Positions 1 to 9,546 are shown, counted from the stretch's first letter. The stretch: 46,634 nucleotides of DNA from Saccharomonospora iraqiensis subsp. paurometabolica YIM 90007 (GCF_000231035.2 NZ_KI912258.1:229969-276602); one strand, 5' to 3'. A program made the numbers and translations. Notes: generated from the sequence alone by a model not told the origin.

Positions 1-2
1 GG

Positions 3-3000
3 CGGGCGGAGCTGTGGCGGGGCGCGCCGTGCCCGCGGATCCGCTGCACCGGACGCCTCCAGCCGCGCGCGGTGCGGGCGGGCAACTTCTACCGCGAACT
101 CTACCGCTCCGGCAGGCTGCGGCACCTGGTCAGCCACGAGCACACCGCCCTGCTGGACGACGACACCCGCCAGCACGTGGAACGGGCCTTCGCCCGCACC
201 GGCTCGTCGATCGACCCGAACGTGCTCACCTGCACCCCGACGTTGGAACTGGGCATCGACATCGGGGACCTGTCCACCGTCGGCCTGGCCTCGCTGCCCC
301 GCACCCCGGCCAGCTACCTGCAGCGGGTGGGCCGCGCCGGGCGCGCCACCGGCAATGCCTTCGTCGTGGCCACGGTGCCCAGCGGCCCGCGCGACCTGTA
401 CTACCTGTCCGAGCCGCGACATCTGATCGACGGCGAGGTCACCCCGCCCGCGGCGTACCTGTCGGCCACCGAACTGCTGTGCCGGCAGTACCTGGCGTTC
501 TGCCTGGACCGGGTCGCCTCCGGCGAGATCCGCCTCGGCCGGGAGATGCCCCGGCTGCTCGGCGCGCTGCTCGACGACGGGTTCGCCGAGGGCGGCTGGC
601 TGCGGCTGTTCGTCGACACCGTCACCGCCGACGCGGACGACCTCACCCGGCGGTTCCTCGACCTCTACGCCGACGACATCGACGACACCGCCCGGGAGGC
701 GGTGCGCGCGTTCGCCGCGAAGGGCATGCGGGACCGCCTGGTGCGCACCGTCGAGGACTGGACCGCCGAACGCGCCGAGCAGCACCGGCGTCTCGGCGAA
801 CTCGCCCAGGCGCTGTCCGATCTGGACCGCCAGGGGCACCTCGACGACCGGGACACCGACAACCGCCGCCGCTACTCCGGCGAGCACAAGGCGCTGAGCG
901 CGATGCTGCGCGAGGGGTGGCACCGCAACGCGCTCACCGGCCTGGCCGAACTGTCCCTGCTGCCCAGCTACAACCTCCGCGACGACCGCACCGAACTCGA
1001 CGTGTCGCTGTGGTGGACCAGCGACGACGAGGGCGACAAGGGCCTGCACACCAGCGAGGAGACCTTCCCGCGGGGCAGCCGGACGGCACTGACCGAGTTC
1101 GCCCCCGGCGCCGTGTTCTACGCCCGCGGTTACCGGGTGGAGATCGACGCGCTGGAGATCGGCCCGTCCGGCAGGCCGCACTACCGGCACACGCGGCTGT
1201 GCCCGGACTGCGGCTGGGGCACCGAGACCGTCGACCCCGCACCGGGCCACTGCCCCCGCTGTCACGGCACCGCCGTCGCCGACGCCGGGGCGGTGCACAA
1301 GGTGCTGCCGCTGCGCCGGGTGTCGGCGGTGCACCGCCGGGACGAGGCACTGATCGAGGACGAGAACGAGGACCGCACCCGCACCCGGTTCACCACCGTC
1401 ACCGGGGTGGACGTCGAGCGCGAGCACATCGCCCAGGCCTGGCGGCTGGACGACCGCACCTTCGGCGCCGAATACGTCCGCCAGGCCACCATCCGCACCG
1501 TCAACCTCGGCCGCGGCGACCGGCCCGGCCCGGACCTGTCGGTGGCCGGCACACACACCTCCGCACCCCGGTTCCCGACCTGCGCGCACTGCGGTGTGGT
1601 GCGCGACGGGCAGCCCGAGGACAAGGTGCGGCACCGCGGCTGGTGCGCCACCCGGCGCGGCACGCCCGTCCGGTGGGAGGACCTGCTGCTCTCCCACGAG
1701 ATCACCACGCAGGCCGTGCGGCTGCTGCTGCCGGTGTCCACCTTCCACGTCGAACTGCGGCTCACCTCGCTCAAGACCGCCCTGCTGCTGGGCCTGCGCG
1801 AGGACTTCGGCGGGGATCCGCAGCACCTCGACGTCGTCACCGCCCGGATGCCGGACGACCACCGGCGCACCCGGCAGTTCCTGGTGCTGCACGACACCGT
1901 GCCCGGCGGCACCGGCTACCTCGACCGGCTCGGCGACCCCGACCGGATGCGGCGCATCCTGCGCCGGGCGTATGACGTGCTCGCCACGTGCGACTGCCGG
2001 GACGAGGGGCGCGCCGCCTGCCACCGCTGCCTGCTCGGCGTGGCCGCGCCGAGCGAGGTCGCCCACGCCGACCGGCGGGCGGCGCTGGACCTGCTCACCG
2101 AACTGCTGGACGGGTGGACGGTGCGGGAGATCCCCACCGTGGCCGACATCGACATCTCCGCGGTGCGGCTGTCCGAACTGGAGCTGCGCTTCCGCGAACA
2201 GCTCAAACGGGGCGTCGCCGCGCAGGAGGGCCAGTCGTGGAGCGGGACCACCGGTCCGCGCGGTGAGGAACTGGACATCCGCCTGCTCGGCGACGACGGG
2301 GCACCCCGGCGGTGGACCGCACGACCGCTGGTGCGGGTCACCGCCTCCGGCGTGGCCACCGAGCCGGACTTCCTGCTCACCCGGCAGGACGCGCAGGACG
2401 CCCCGGTGGCCGTGTATCTGGACGGCAAGGCCTACCACGCCTCGGTGGAGACCGACCGCACCGCCGACGACGCGCGCAAACGCGCCGCCCTGCGGGACGA
2501 GGGGTACCGGGTGTTCTCGTTGACCTTCGCCGACGTGGACGACTTCACCCGCCTGCTCGACGGATACGAGAGCAGGCTGGACGAACTGGTGGACGGCCGC
2601 ACGGCCAACCGGGCACGCGGCGCCGTGACCGACACCCGGCGCGCCCCGGTGCTGTGGGGCAACCCGATGCGCGCCCTGCTGGAGTACCTGCGCGACCCGG
2701 CCGAGGACGTGTGGGCCGACACCGCCGTGCAGACCTGCCTGGCGCTGATGGGCTCGCCCGGGCACCGGGTCGCCGCCCCGGTGCGGTGTTCGGCGGACGG
2801 GCTGGCGACCGCCCTGCGGGAATGGGGCGAGGGCGGCTCGCCGGAGGCCGGTGCGGGCACGGTGGTGCTCGCGCGCTGCACCGGGACGTCCGGGCTGCCG
2901 ATCGCCGTCGTGGGCAGCACCGAAGGGTCCGCTCCGGACCGGAGTCTCGGCGTGCTGACCGTGCTGGACGACCGGCCCAGCGAGGTCGGCGGCCCGGAGC

Positions 3001-3512
3001 ACGAACGCCGGTGGCGGGAGTGGCTGCGCTGGGCGAACCTGCTGCAGTTCCTGCCCCTGCCGCGGCACGGTGACCCGGAACCGCTACGGATGGCCGAGTG
3101 CTGGACCCGTGGTTCCCTCGACGTGTTCGCGGGCCGGACACCGCCGCTGGCGCTGCCGAAACCGGAGACCGGGACCGGCCGGGACGTCGACGTGGCCTTC
3201 CCGCGCACCCCGGGCTGGCAGCCGGCCGTGGACTACGCCGACGACCGGCTCGGGCCGATCGGCAAGCGGCTGGACGCGCTCGACGTGCCCGCACCGCAAG
3301 CGGGCGACGAGGTCGGCGAGACCGGATCGCGGCTGTGGCCGGTGGAGTACTGCTGGCACGACGAGCGGCGTGCCGTGGTGGTGGACGTCGTCCCCGACCG
3401 CGACGAGTGGCTGCGTGGGCACGGCTGGCGGGTCTGGTGGTTTCTCGAAGGCGACGACGAGGAGGAACTCGTGCGCGAGATCGCGGCGGCGTTCGGGGTG
3501 GGGGACCGGTGA
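3..3512 (+). CDS. DEAD/DEAH-type helicase (C-terminal part) with DUF1998/MZB zinc region and VSR-like nuclease domain, 5'-truncated
   Basis: The frame is open from the first bases, so the gene starts left of the window; a GTG at 72 is only an internal codon. Visible is the second RecA lobe of an SF2 helicase: TPTLELGIDIGD (motif V area) and QRVGRAGR (motif VI, about nt 321-344). An MZB-type cysteine cluster, CDCRDEGRAACHRC, lies near nt 1987-2030, with further Cys pairs near nt 1200-1260 and 1590. After it comes a PD-(D/E)XK/VSR-like core (nt 2360-2530): EPDF, then YLDGKAYH, then a DDARKRAALRDEGYRVF tail typical of Vsr/DUF559 folds. The last 280 residues are not recognised. DUF1998 helicases occur in defence systems such as DISARM, and the nuclease fusion fits DNA restriction. 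The stop overlaps the next gene by 4 bp (GTGA), so the two are coupled. The family call is firm; the biological role is inferred. Confidence 0.85.
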   Translation, partial: RAELWRGAPCPRIRCTGRLQPRAVRAGNFYRELYRSGRLRHLVSHEHTALLDDDTRQHVERAFARTGSSIDPNVLTCTPTLELGIDIGDLSTVGLASLPRTPASYLQRVGRAGRATGNAFVVATVPSGPRDLYYLSEPRHLIDGEVTPPAAYLSATELLCRQYLAFCLDRVASGEIRLGREMPRLLGALLDDGFAEGGWLRLFVDTVTADADDLTRRFLDLYADDIDDTAREAVRAFAAKGMRDRLVRTVEDWTAERAEQHRRLGELAQALSDLDRQGHLDDRDTDNRRRYSGEHKALSAMLREGWHRNALTGLAELSLLPSYNLRDDRTELDVSLWWTSDDEGDKGLHTSEETFPRGSRTALTEFAPGAVFYARGYRVEIDALEIGPSGRPHYRHTRLCPDCGWGTETVDPAPGHCPRCHGTAVADAGAVHKVLPLRRVSAVHRRDEALIEDENEDRTRTRFTTVTGVDVEREHIAQAWRLDDRTFGAEYVRQATIRTVNLGRGDRPGPDLSVAGTHTSAPRFPTCAHCGVVRDGQPEDKVRHRGWCATRRGTPVRWEDLLLSHEITTQAVRLLLPVSTFHVELRLTSLKTALLLGLREDFGGDPQHLDVVTARMPDDHRRTRQFLVLHDTVPGGTGYLDRLGDPDRMRRILRRAYDVLATCDCRDEGRAACHRCLLGVAAPSEVAHADRRAALDLLTELLDGWTVREIPTVADIDISAVRLSELELRFREQLKRGVAAQEGQSWSGTTGPRGEELDIRLLGDDGAPRRWTARPLVRVTASGVATEPDFLLTRQDAQDAPVAVYLDGKAYHASVETDRTADDARKRAALRDEGYRVFSLTFADVDDFTRLLDGYESRLDELVDGRTANRARGAVTDTRRAPVLWGNPMRALLEYLRDPAEDVWADTAVQTCLALMGSPGHRVAAPVRCSADGLATALREWGEGGSPEAGAGTVVLARCTGTSGLPIAVVGSTEGSAPDRSLGVLTVLDDRPSEVGGPEHERRWREWLRWANLLQFLPLPRHGDPEPLRMAECWTRGSLDVFAGRTPPLALPKPETGTGRDVDVAFPRTPGWQPAVDYADDRLGPIGKRLDALDVPAPQAGDEVGETGSRLWPVEYCWHDERRAVVVDVVPDRDEWLRGHGWRVWWFLEGDDEEELVREIAAAFGVGDR

Positions 3513-5698
3513 GCGGGCGCGTGGTGATGTCCGACCGATTCACCCGGACCTACTCCGAACTGGACGGTTCGATGAAGAACCGGGTGCTGGACTTCATCGT
3601 CAAACTCCAGGAACGCCCCGACCTCACCGGGCTCGACCTCAAGGCACCCGAGGGGGTGGCCGACCCGCGCATCCGCACCGCCCGGGTCACCGACTTCTGG
3701 CGGGCGGTGCTCATCGAACTGCCCGAGTCGAACGGTTTCGTGCTCGCGGCGGTGAAACCGCACGACGACGCCTACACCTACGCCGAACGGCTGCGGGTGG
3801 GCGTCAACGAGGTCACCGGCGCGCTGGACGTGGTCGACGCCGCCGCCCTCGACGAGGCGATCACCCACGCGCACACCGCCGGGGCGACCTCCGGGGGCGG
3901 CACCGGCACCGCTCCGGAGCGTGGGCCGGTGCTGGACGGCGTGCGGGTGCGGGACCTGCGGCGCTTCGGTGTGGACACCGACGTCGCCGAACGCCTCGTC
4001 GGGATCACTGACGAGAGCCGGCTGTTGTCCGTGGCCGAGGAGCTGCCGGGGGTGCAGGCGAACGCGGTGCTCGACCTCGCCGCCGGACGCACCGTGGACG
4101 ACGTGTGGGCCGACCTCATCGCCGAGGAGGAACCCGAGATCGACACCGGGGACCTGCTCAAGGCCCTGGAACGGCCGCAGTCCCGCCTGGTGTTCACCGA
4201 CGGCAGTGCCGACGAGCTGCGCGCCGCCCTGGAGGGCGAGTTCACGGCGTGGCGGGTGTGGCTGCACCCGCTGCAGCGCAGGCTCGCGTACAAGGACGGC
4301 TGGCGCGGGCCGTACCGGGTGACCGGCGGGGCGGGCACCGGCAAGACCGTCACCGCCGTGCACCGTGCCCGCCACCTCGCCGACCGCCTCGCCCGGGCCG
4401 GATCGGACGAGAAGGTCCTGTTCACCACCTACACCCGCAACCTGGCGCGCAACATCGAGTCCCAGCTCACCGAACTGGCCGGGCCGGACATCCTCAAGCG
4501 GGTCGAGGTCGTCAACATCGACGCGCTCGCCTACCGGGTGCTGCGCACCGCCGACGACCGGCAGACCCGCCCCCGGCAGGTGCGCGACGACGCGCCGGAC
4601 GTGGTGGCGGCGTGGGAGACGGCCCGCGCGGACGCGACCGAGGCGTGGGAGACGGCGTTCCTGCAGGCGGAGTGGAACCAGGTGGTGCTCGCCCAGGGAA
4701 TCGGCGAACGTGGTGAGTACCTGCGCGCCCCCCGCAGCGGCCGCGGCAGGCGGCTCTCCCGCCCGCAACGGGCGGAGCTGTGGGCGGTGTTCGAACGGTT
4801 CACCCAGCAGCTCAACGCACGCAACCTGCTCACGTTCACGCAGGCGGCCGCCCGCGCGGCCACCGTCGCCCGGCAGCTCGACCCGCACGACGACCCCGGC
4901 ACCGACAGCGGCGTCCGCCGCGCCGCGCTGCCCCGCTACCGGCACGGCGTCGTTGACGAGGCACAGGACCTGCACCCCGCGCACTGGCGGCTGGTGCGCG
5001 CCCTCGTCCCGCAGGGAGCCGACGACCTGTTCCTCGTCGGCGACGCGCACCAGCGCATCTACGGCAAACCGCTGGTGCTGTCGCACTACGGCATCGAGAC
5101 CCGGGGCCGTTCCCGGCGGCTGACCGTGAACTACCGGACGTCGCGGCAGATCCTGGACTGGTCGCTGCGCGTGGCCTACGGGCACGCGGTCGACGACCTC
5201 GAGGGCGGGGCCGACTCCCTGTCGGGTGCCCGTTCGGAGTTCGCCGGGCCGGAACCACGCACGGCCGGGTTCGACACCGCCGCGGCGGAGAAGGCCGCGT
5301 TGGTGGAGGTCCTGCGCGACTGGCACCGGGCGGGGCTGGAGTGGTCGCAGATCGCGGTAGTGACCCGCTCCAACAACCGCGTGGCCGAGCTGGCCGCGGC
5401 GTTGACCGGGGCGGACGTGCCCGCGACCGAGGTCGGGCGGGACAACGACGAGCACGCGCTCGGCGACGTGGTGCGCGTGATGACCATGCACCGGGCGAAG
5501 GGGCTGGAGTACCGGGCGGTGGCACTGCTCGGCACCGGTCGCCGCGACCTCCCACCCCGCGCGGTGCGGGAACTCGACGGCGACGACCGCGACGCCGCCT
5601 GGGCACGCGAACGCGGCCTGCTCTACGTCGCGGGCTCCCGCGCCCGGGAACACCTCTACCTCTCCTGGACCGGCGAACCCTCGGAGCTGCTGGGGTGA
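3509..5698 (+). CDS. UvrD/Rep-like SF1 DNA helicase with RelE/ParE-like N-terminal domain
   Basis: Start chosen at GTG 3509, which overlaps the preceding TGA (GTGA); ATG 3527 is an alternative. The protein is about 729 aa. Residues 1-100 resemble a RelE/ParE toxin fold: a helix pair ending in FIVKLQERPDLTGLDLK, then RIRTARVTDFWRAVLIEL and VKPHDDAYTYAERLR. About 160 linker residues follow. The SF1 helicase has Walker A GGAGTGKT (about residue 273), Walker B VVDEAQD (about 481), a NYRTSRQI motif and MTMHRAKGLEY (about 658). It presumably unwinds DNA 3'-5'. UvrD-like helicases with a RelE-like head are known, but whether this head is an active ribonuclease cannot be judged here. Coupling to the helicase-nuclease upstream suggests a two-gene DNA-targeting defence module; that role is inference. 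Confidence 0.85.
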   Translation: MSGRVVMSDRFTRTYSELDGSMKNRVLDFIVKLQERPDLTGLDLKAPEGVADPRIRTARVTDFWRAVLIELPESNGFVLAAVKPHDDAYTYAERLRVGVNEVTGALDVVDAAALDEAITHAHTAGATSGGGTGTAPERGPVLDGVRVRDLRRFGVDTDVAERLVGITDESRLLSVAEELPGVQANAVLDLAAGRTVDDVWADLIAEEEPEIDTGDLLKALERPQSRLVFTDGSADELRAALEGEFTAWRVWLHPLQRRLAYKDGWRGPYRVTGGAGTGKTVTAVHRARHLADRLARAGSDEKVLFTTYTRNLARNIESQLTELAGPDILKRVEVVNIDALAYRVLRTADDRQTRPRQVRDDAPDVVAAWETARADATEAWETAFLQAEWNQVVLAQGIGERGEYLRAPRSGRGRRLSRPQRAELWAVFERFTQQLNARNLLTFTQAAARAATVARQLDPHDDPGTDSGVRRAALPRYRHGVVDEAQDLHPAHWRLVRALVPQGADDLFLVGDAHQRIYGKPLVLSHYGIETRGRSRRLTVNYRTSRQILDWSLRVAYGHAVDDLEGGADSLSGARSEFAGPEPRTAGFDTAAAEKAALVEVLRDWHRAGLEWSQIAVVTRSNNRVAELAAALTGADVPATEVGRDNDEHALGDVVRVMTMHRAKGLEYRAVALLGTGRRDLPPRAVRELDGDDRDAAWARERGLLYVAGSRAREHLYLSWTGEPSELLG

Positions 5699-5729
5699 GT
5701 GCGGGCGCCGTTTCCGTACCGCAGGCCGG

Positions 5730-6077
5730 TCAGAACCGGATGTCGCCGTGGATGTCGCGGGCCTGGACGACGTTGCCGCTGAACTGGCCGGTGGTCTGGT
5801 TGTTGACGCCGCCCGGCCCGGATTGCTGATCGACCTGGACACTTTCCCAGGTCTCGCGCAGGCGGGTGGCGAACTCGGGATCGTGGTCGGCGGCATCGTG
5901 CAGCCGGGCGCGTAGTCGGTCGACTTCGGGCGAGTCCGCGGACGAATCCGCTGCCGCTTCGAGGACGGCGGTGGCCGTGGGGTCGTCGGCGAACTGCTCC
6001 TTGACGAGTCGATACAGGGCCATGACGCCGCGTCCGGCGATCGCGGCGGCGACGGATCCGAAGAATGGCTCGATCAC
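5730..6077 (-). CDS. small Bell-like effector candidate ending in an amyloid-signalling (BASS/RHIM-like) motif
   Basis: 115 aa from a GTG start preceded by GGGGGAG at 6 bp. Residues 1-30 are a Gly/Ala-rich amphipathic or hydrophobic helix (MIEPFFGSVAAAIAGRGVMA), followed by more predicted helices to about residue 85. After a short GPGG linker the C-terminus carries GQFSGNVVQARDIHG. This matches the pattern G..SG..VQA..IHG also present near the N-terminus of the NB-ARC protein at 11359-13599. Small helical proteins with a C-terminal motif of this kind are known as Bell-domain effectors of bacterial amyloid signalling (BASS); in fungi, related HeLo-type domains kill by membrane insertion. The gene converges on the UvrD gene 31 bp away and has about 400 bp of non-coding DNA upstream containing the 25-bp repeat. 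The motif is seen; the cell-death function is inferred. Confidence 0.7.
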   Translation of the reverse strand: MIEPFFGSVAAAIAGRGVMALYRLVKEQFADDPTATAVLEAAADSSADSPEVDRLRARLHDAADHDPEFATRLRETWESVQVDQQSGPGGVNNQTTGQFSGNVVQARDIHGDIRF

Positions 6078-6484
6078 GTGATACTCCCCCAGCGTGCCTG
6101 TTCGACGGCTGCGCCGGGGGAGTCTATCAAGAGTCGCCGGTGTTCCGTTGTCCGCGCTGCACCGGGTTCAGCATCGCCACCACAGCAGGCCGATGGTCAT
6201 GGCGGCGGGGCCCATCGTGACCGCTGAGGATAGGAACCAAAAACCATTCACTTGTCGTCTGCGTACCTTCCCGAAAAAGCGCGTTCGCTTGACGAAACGC
6301 AGCGTATGGGGAGCGGCATCTCCGCGCAAGAGAGATCGCTACGCTATGTAGCGCGCTATGCCGCGTCGGTGTAAAGGATGATCAGCGAAAATGGACGAAC
6401 GGAGTAATCTGTCACTCTGTGTAGCAGATCATTTCATCTGACAGGGTGATTACTCGTCGTCCGAGTATTGCGCCCGGCGATGTT
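6078..6484. other. 407-bp intergenic region with promoter-like repeat
   Basis: No convincing gene is present. The region lies upstream of the 115-aa gene and downstream of the AfsR-type gene, both on the minus strand. It is visibly less GC-rich than its flanks around 6230-6420. It holds the 25-bp repeat at 6346-6370 and a nearby GCTAC/GTAGC inverted repeat (6338-6352). On the minus strand a TTTACA hexamer precedes TACATA by 19 bp, a possible -35/-10 pair. This would give the small gene an unusually long leader of about 260 nt containing only tiny ORFs. Confidence 0.5.
6346..6370 (-). repeat. 25-bp direct repeat, copy 1 (promoter/operator-like)
   Basis: Identical over 25 bp to 13606-13630. 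It contains a perfect 10-bp palindrome TAGCGCGCTA (6349-6358). Read on the minus strand it ends GCGCGCTACAT, giving a plausible -10 (TACATA). It lies upstream of the 115-aa amyloid-motif gene, while copy 2 lies immediately upstream of the NLR-like gene, in the same orientation relative to transcription. Confidence 0.8.
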
Positions 6485-9442
6485 TCAACCGTGCCGCAAC
6501 GAGTGACCGGACTCGCCGGGAAGGTCGGCCAGTCTGCGGGCGATGTCGCGTGCGGCCGTGTTCCGACCCCGCGCGTGCAGCAGCGAGACGGCACGGCTCC
6601 AGGCCTTCCTCGCGGCCGCGACCTCGCCCTGTGCGTGCGCGGCCCGGCCGAGCAGGTCGAGGATCCGCGCCTCGCCGAGCTCGTCCCCGGTGGTCGCGGC
6701 GCGCCGGTGTGCTTCCTCCGCGAACTGGCGGGCGGGGGACAGGTGGCCCTCGTCCAGCTCGATCTCGGCCATGACGGCGTAGGCCCACATTCCCACGGTG
6801 ATGTCGTGGACCGGGTCGAGCAGCTCCAGGGCCCGCCCGCCGTACCGCTGGGCCCCGTGTCGGTCGCCCTGCTGCCGAGCGAGCGCGGCCAGGCCGGTCA
6901 GGGTCTCGACCTGTCCGGAACGGTCGCCGATCCGTTCGCGGATCGCGAGTGACCGGTGGAAGTGGTGTTCGGCCTTGGAATGGTGGCCCTTGTCCGTGTG
7001 CACCTCGCCGAACCGGTGTTCGGTGACCGCGCTGCGGTCGTCGTCCCCGGCTTCGGCCGCCAGCAGGGCACAGCGATGCAGCAACGCGAGTGCGTTGTCC
7101 GGTTCGCCGATGTGGCGTTGCCAGCGGGCGATGTTCAACGTGGTCGTGCAGATGCCGACCGGGTCGCCCACTTCCCTGGCGATCCGCAGTGCGTGCAGGA
7201 AATGGTCGGACGCCGTGTCGGGGTCGTCGCGCATCAGGGCGAGGTGGCCGAGATCGTTGCGCGAAGCCGCGTGGGCCAGCGGTTCACCCGCGGCGTGGGC
7301 CGAGGCGGCGGCAGTCTCCAGGGCCGCGGTCGCGTCGTCGAACCGGCCGTGGTGCTCCAGCAGGCCGGCGATCGCGTGGGCGATCCGCCAGGCGTGGTCG
7401 TGCCTGCCGGTCTCCGCCGCGCGGTCCATCGTGGTGAGCAGGTTCGCCCGCTCCCGCCGACCCCAGAGCATCGCGTCCCGGTCGTGCTGGAACGTGACGG
7501 GCACACAGCCCGGGGGAGGTGGCGGCGGGGTCGGTGTGAGCCGGTGCGGGAACACCGTGCGTTGGGCGTTGTGCGCGCTGACGAGGTAGAAGCTCAGCAT
7601 GCGGTCCCGGGCGCGCGCGGTCTCCGACGGAGACGTCGGCAGCGTCGTGGAATAGGCGTGCAGGAGATCGTGCAGGCGGAAGCGGTCGAGGGAGTCCGGT
7701 TGCTCGACCAGATGGGCGGCGTGGAGTCTGTCCAGCCGGTGTGCCACCTCCCGGGACGGTTCGCCGGTCAGTGCGGCGGCGAGTTCGACACCGAACTCCG
7801 GGCTCGCATGAATCCCGAGCAGCCGGAACAGCCGTGCCTCGGCCTCGTCGAGATGCTCGTAGGAATTCGAGAACACCGCGTGCAGGCTCGCGTCGACGCC
7901 GTCGCCGTCGTCCCCGATCCGGAGCAACGTGCGCGAGTCGAGCAGTTGGTTCGTGATGTGCCGGAGAGGGGCGCGGGGGCTGCGATTGGCACGGTCGGCC
8001 ACCAGGTTGAGCGCCAGCGGGATGCCGTTGCAGAGCCGCGCCAGCACCTCGAGGTCGTCCGGCTCGATGGCGGCGCGGTCGCCGAGTCGTCCGGCGAGCA
8101 TTCGGGTGGCGTGTTCGTGGGTCAGCGGCGGCACGGTGATCGGGTCTGTCCCGTGCCGCACCGCGAGTGCCCCGAGCCGCTGCCGGCTCGTGATGAGTAC
8201 GACGCACCGTGCCAGCAGGGGAAGCATCGACCGCACGTGGGCGGCGTCGCGCACGTTGTCGAGCAGCACCAGCGCGGGTTGTGCTGCGAGGCGTTCCCGC
8301 AGCCGCTCGGCTCGCACGGTAGGGCCTGCGGGATGCGGGATGGTGGGTTCGAGTGCGGCGAGGAAGGTGTCGACCATCTCGGTCGTGTCCATCCGGGTGG
8401 CGCCGGAATAGCCGCGCAGGTCGGCGAAGAGCGTGCCACCGGGGAAGTGGTGCTCGACCCGGTGCGCCCAGTGCACGGCCGTGCTGGTTTTTCCGACGGC
8501 GCCGAGGCCGGTCAGGATCACGATGTGCGGACGGACGGTGCCGTCGGTGATTCCGGTCCGGTCGTCGAGCTCGGCCAGCAGACTCTCGCGCCCGGCGAAA
8601 CTCCGGAGATCGTGCGGGAGTTGCCGGGGTACGTGGTGCTTACCCGGGACGGAGGGCGGCGTGCCCGCGCGGGGTCGCCCGTCCGTCGTTGAGGTGGAGA
8701 CCAGTGAGTCGTGACAGTGCCGGAGACGGGTGGCGTCCTCCGGGTTCTCCCGGCGGAGCCGCTGGTACAGGGAGTAGAAGAACTGGCCGGCTTCGTCCTC
8801 TCGTCCGAGTCCGTACAGCACCCGCATGCGTCGCTCGGCGAGGCCGGTGTCGTCGGTGAACTCGGTGGGCAGTTCGTCGAGTTGCCGTAGAGCGCGGTCC
8901 CAGTCCCGCAGCGCGATCCGGACGTCCAGGCCGAGGCGGACCGCGGGGAGCCACTCCTGCCGCACCACATGGACGCGCCAGTTGTCGGCGTACTCGGTGT
9001 CGAGGTCGGCCAGCGGGCGTCCCCGCCACAGACCCAGCGCTCGGTCGATCCGGGAAGCCGCCTCCGGAACCCGATCCGCCTGGTACGACGTCCGCGCCTC
9101 GGCCACGAGCCGCTGGAACACGTGGTAATCGACGAGGTCGGGGCTGGTGTCGAGGGAATAGGCCCGGTCCGCCCGGGGGAGTCGGGCGCGTTCGCCGGCG
9201 AGGCGCAACGCCTTCCTGATCCGCGTGGTGTTCGTGTGCAGCGCGGCCACGGGATTCCGGGGGAACTCCTCCTCCGGCCACACCCATCCGATCAGCGTGT
9301 CGATGGGCAGTTGCTGACCGGCGTGGACGAGCAGTGTGGCGAGCACCTGCCGTTCCCGTCGCTTGCCCCACTGCACATCCATTTTCCCGTGCAGGCGCAC
9401 GGCTGTCCGCCCGAGAATCCCGAACGCGATCTCAGCAACCAT
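6485..9442 (-). CDS. AfsR/SARP-family regulator: OmpR-like wHTH + BTAD + NB-ARC + TPR
   Basis: 985 aa from ATG 9442. Residues 1-95 are the OmpR-type winged helix of SARPs (GILGRTAVRLHG, KRRERQVLATLLVHAG, LHTNTTRIRKALR). The bacterial transcriptional activation domain runs to about 245 (DYHVFQRLVAEAR, ALGLWRGRPLADL). An NB-ARC ATPase follows, with Walker A GLGAVGKTS near residue 310, PALVLLDNV as Walker B, VLITSRQRLG as sensor and GIPLALNLVADRA as the GLPLAL-type motif. The remainder, from about 690, is TPR-like helical repeats. AfsR-type proteins bind promoter direct repeats and recruit RNA polymerase, with ATP/ADP switching in the STAND module. The divergent three-gene operon 224 bp away is the obvious candidate target; that is inference. 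It carries no N-terminal amyloid motif, unlike the NB-ARC protein at 11359. Confidence 0.9.
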   Translation of the reverse strand: MVAEIAFGILGRTAVRLHGKMDVQWGKRRERQVLATLLVHAGQQLPIDTLIGWVWPEEEFPRNPVAALHTNTTRIRKALRLAGERARLPRADRAYSLDTSPDLVDYHVFQRLVAEARTSYQADRVPEAASRIDRALGLWRGRPLADLDTEYADNWRVHVVRQEWLPAVRLGLDVRIALRDWDRALRQLDELPTEFTDDTGLAERRMRVLYGLGREDEAGQFFYSLYQRLRRENPEDATRLRHCHDSLVSTSTTDGRPRAGTPPSVPGKHHVPRQLPHDLRSFAGRESLLAELDDRTGITDGTVRPHIVILTGLGAVGKTSTAVHWAHRVEHHFPGGTLFADLRGYSGATRMDTTEMVDTFLAALEPTIPHPAGPTVRAERLRERLAAQPALVLLDNVRDAAHVRSMLPLLARCVVLITSRQRLGALAVRHGTDPITVPPLTHEHATRMLAGRLGDRAAIEPDDLEVLARLCNGIPLALNLVADRANRSPRAPLRHITNQLLDSRTLLRIGDDGDGVDASLHAVFSNSYEHLDEAEARLFRLLGIHASPEFGVELAAALTGEPSREVAHRLDRLHAAHLVEQPDSLDRFRLHDLLHAYSTTLPTSPSETARARDRMLSFYLVSAHNAQRTVFPHRLTPTPPPPPPGCVPVTFQHDRDAMLWGRRERANLLTTMDRAAETGRHDHAWRIAHAIAGLLEHHGRFDDATAALETAAASAHAAGEPLAHAASRNDLGHLALMRDDPDTASDHFLHALRIAREVGDPVGICTTTLNIARWQRHIGEPDNALALLHRCALLAAEAGDDDRSAVTEHRFGEVHTDKGHHSKAEHHFHRSLAIRERIGDRSGQVETLTGLAALARQQGDRHGAQRYGGRALELLDPVHDITVGMWAYAVMAEIELDEGHLSPARQFAEEAHRRAATTGDELGEARILDLLGRAAHAQGEVAAARKAWSRAVSLLHARGRNTAARDIARRLADLPGESGHSLRHG

Positions 9443-9546
9443 CCGCGCACCCCCGTCCGGTCAATTTCAGGGACTTCGCCTGTGAAACGGTCGTATGGTG
9501 CCATCCACCCGGCATGGGAGCCAGTGGCCTGCTGATACCGACACCG

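Noticed and set aside
14-1975. Overlapping plus-strand frame at the left edge with a start at 14.
   Set aside because: Arg/Pro/His-rich out-of-frame reading of the helicase gene, with no motifs.
3233-5896. An 887-codon minus-strand frame opposite the UvrD-like gene.
   Set aside because: No domain motif. It is an antisense shadow; the helicase motifs on the plus strand are unambiguous.
6094-6351. 85-codon plus-strand ORF in the gap upstream of the 115-aa gene.
   Set aside because: Basic, low-complexity composition, no clear ribosome site, and it ends inside the 25-bp repeat.
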